Source: Crossaster papposus
Lineage: Eukaryota; Echinodermata; Asteroidea; Velatida; Solasteridae
NCBI GenBank assembly: GCA_037893245.1
Contig: JBAIAA010000433.1
Location: forward strand, 372,001 to 436,000
Length of the DNA: 64,000 nucleotides
Direction: 5' to 3'
In this document: piece by piece, positions 62,036 to 64,000 of the stretch
Position numbering within the stretch: the stretch's first letter is position 1
Layout of the letters: each line of letters begins with the position of its first letter
Notes under the pieces: model-generated
Databases searched by the model: none
Seen by the model: the letters and a program-made list of their open reading frames with translations, nothing else
Told to the model about the DNA's origin: nothing
Translations under genes and position numbers: made by a program

Positions 62036-63375
62036 AGACAAACTATTATGATTACAGTATTACAATTGTTAAAACAAAAAGTATCATTATTAAAAACAAT
62101 TATAACAGGGTTTTTTAAAAGGAGACAAAGACTGAACGTATGCCTATATCATATGTTTCCTAGTTCCGGATCATGAGTAAAGTATGTAAGTATACACGCA
62201 CAAGCAATTTTAAAGTGACGTGTTCTGTGGGTCAAATTAAGTTTATCGATTTGCTGCACCATGCATGGCCACGTTGCGCGCTGAAGACAACAATTTCCTA
62301 AACATTTTTGTGTGCAATTATTTCTTTTAAACTTTAGGCATTCGGTTAATAGGGCTATATAGAGTATAACTATGGACAGATGTAGCCTAAATATTTTATC
62401 AGAAAGGCTGCTTGACTATATCCGCGCAGTTTTTCAAGCGATCCGGAACTAGGAAAAGCATGAAAAGCGATGTCAGTTCGTCGTGGCCTTGGCCGACATG
62501 TATTTTCAAAAATAGAAGTAGAACTGTTTACTTTAGATTAGAAGCTTTTTTATATTTTTACTCCTTCAAGTACAGTTCATCAATCATTCATGCTACATCA
62601 TCATGTCTATAGTATTTTATTTGCCATCACTCAAAAGGTGAACAAGTTTTAGTAATACACCCATTTCACTTGATTATCGAGGATTGGCCTAGGTATAGCC
62701 GATATATCCTAAGGCAGCCTTAGTATGTTTTGCGATCCCGATATCCAGAACAGCAAAACCGTACGTTACACGTGTGTGTGTCCACTTGGCACTTGGTTGC
62801 CCGGCCCCGGCCCCGGTCACGGCGCGGCCAGCACTGCAGCTGTCGTCAAACTCAAAGTCAAACTTCTCGATGGTGTCTCCCAATCTCGAAAAGATTCTTT
62901 CCAAACCATGAGCAGATGAGTAACAAAAGTAACTTTAAGTACGAAAATTGAGTTACAAAACCTTCTTCTTATTCATCCAGACTGCTCGCTTCTTGCCTGA
63001 TGAAAACCGTTACAATAGACGTAGTGAACTTCGATTTCAAAAAGTGATCAACACATTTTAGTCAGTTACCTAATACAACGCGTATTTACTCAGCGCAAAT
63101 TAGGGCTGGGAACTTGACCAAGAATCGGTGTAAAGTTCCCGGATGAAAGAATTTGACGATCTGCTCGGAACATACCATTTTTGAAAGGGGTGTAAGCACG
63201 ACTTTCTTTAACTCACTCAAAAAAAATCGCTTTTTAATATTAAAACCCAACTAAGCAGAAAATATTGGATGGATATAATTAAATATGCTAATGAAACATT
63301 ATTTTGGTTGCCATTTTCGCAATCCTTGGGCGGTATTTTTCATTTGACCCCCTGTATTTTTACAATGGTAGGCCT

Positions 63376-63625
63376 ACGACCAGGTCAACTCGGCCCCAAT
63401 CCAACTCGGCCCCAGTCAACTCAGCACCGAAGCCGAGACAGCTTGACCGTCGAGACAATTTAACTTTTCCCAACAAAATATTGGTGGGACCGAGTGAACA
63501 GCGCACCGTACGCTCTACACGCGCTGCACGTACACATCGATTTCGGGTTGTCTGGACGGTCGAGTTGTCTCGACTTTGGGCCGAGTTGACTGGAACCGAG
63601 TTGACTGGGACCGAGTTTCCTCTCG
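63376..63625. mobile_element. Small palindromic element with reiterated AACTCGG ends
   Basis: The left side has AGGTCAACTCGGCCCCAATC, AACTCGGCCCCAGTCAACTC and CCGTCGAGACAA. The right side has TTGTCTCGAC, GGGCCGAGTTGACTGGAACC and GAGTTGACTGGGACCGAGTT, the mirrored order. Both arms therefore consist of short tandem units in inverted array, a miniature foldback plan. No gene. The stretch after it to 64,000 shows nothing recognisable. Confidence 0.6.
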
Positions 63626-64000
63626 CTCGGAAAACAACCGCCGCACAGAATTTGGCGATCTTTTTTTCCCTCTCTAACTTCGTTAATAATGCTTGTAATG
63701 GATTGAAACTTTCAGAGATGAGAGATAAGATAAAAAAGGGCGGCTAAAGAAATGTGTGATGACACTGAACTATAGGCATACATTTACATGATTTCTCAAA
63801 CGTTAACATTACAATTATGTACTGCTCTGCAGCCCAGATTACGGACGCAAATTGCCTTTCCTGATTTTTCTCTCCATATAGCCACTTTTATCTCTGACGA
63901 TATGGTTTTGAAAGGATTTTTAAAGAACATGCAGTCATAAACCCCAAAACATGATTTCCTATTAGCTATCTTCGTAATCGTAGGAAAATTACAAATTCGC

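Overview
This window is eukaryotic, from an invertebrate animal and most likely a marine one (lancelet, echinoderm or mollusc type). The signs are introns with GT/AG borders, many TACATGTA-type dinucleotide-palindromic tracts, a tRNA-derived SINE, TTAA-flanked and other cut-and-paste transposons, and retroelement families (Ngaro with an SGNH domain, Ty3/gypsy) that are common in such genomes. I cannot name the species. No bacterial operon, CRISPR array, rRNA or tRNA gene was found. The DNA is almost entirely a graveyard of nested mobile elements with very little host coding sequence.

Layout. 0-1.6 kb: probable end and long LTR of a retroelement. 1.7-10.5 kb: small terminal-inverted-repeat elements (one nested in another), minisatellites (20 bp, G-rich 13 bp, ~93 bp) and a CCACAGG-rich repeat. 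11.1-14.5 kb: two degenerate multi-exon genes, one with a P2X7-like intracellular domain and one of an uncharacterised family whose first visible exon runs on from an 18-bp repeat. 15.9-16.4 kb: a scrap of a DIRS-type RNase H and a cluster of hairpin-forming 14-mers. 16.7-27.2 kb: a 10.5-kb Ty3/gypsy element with gag, pol and an extra zinc-finger ORF3, broken by a THAP-bearing Kolobok-like element (TTAA duplication) and by an 889-bp inverted-repeat element (ATGT duplication). 27.8-31.7 kb: a small gag-less gypsy element with intact GGGCC target duplication. 32.4-44.3 kb: a 2.2-kb-armed inverted repeat whose loop received a 6.5-kb Ngaro (YR) retrotransposon with complete split direct repeats.

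45.1-58.9 kb is a fossil Polinton/Maverick: protein-primed family B DNA polymerase, small membrane protein, packaging ATPase, a basic pX-like protein, a conserved protein of unknown function and a truncated adenovirus-type protease on the other strand. It lacks capsid and integrase genes here. Its polymerase carries two in-frame stops, a frameshift and a 1.1-kb insertion. Its fifth gene is split by a 5,393-bp DDE transposon (51,950-57,342) with a perfect 6-bp duplication GATATG. That transposon is the most interesting object in the window: its inverted ends continue into opposed 21-bp minisatellite arrays (foldback style), it encodes a two-exon IS3/rve-type transposase and has an exon of a second gene. 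The last 5 kb hold a SINE, a 16-bp minisatellite, a ~110-bp satellite and a small palindromic element.

The genes do not form a working host pathway. Their order records successive insertions: host DNA, then Polinton or gypsy, then transposon inside them, then a MITE inside the transposon.
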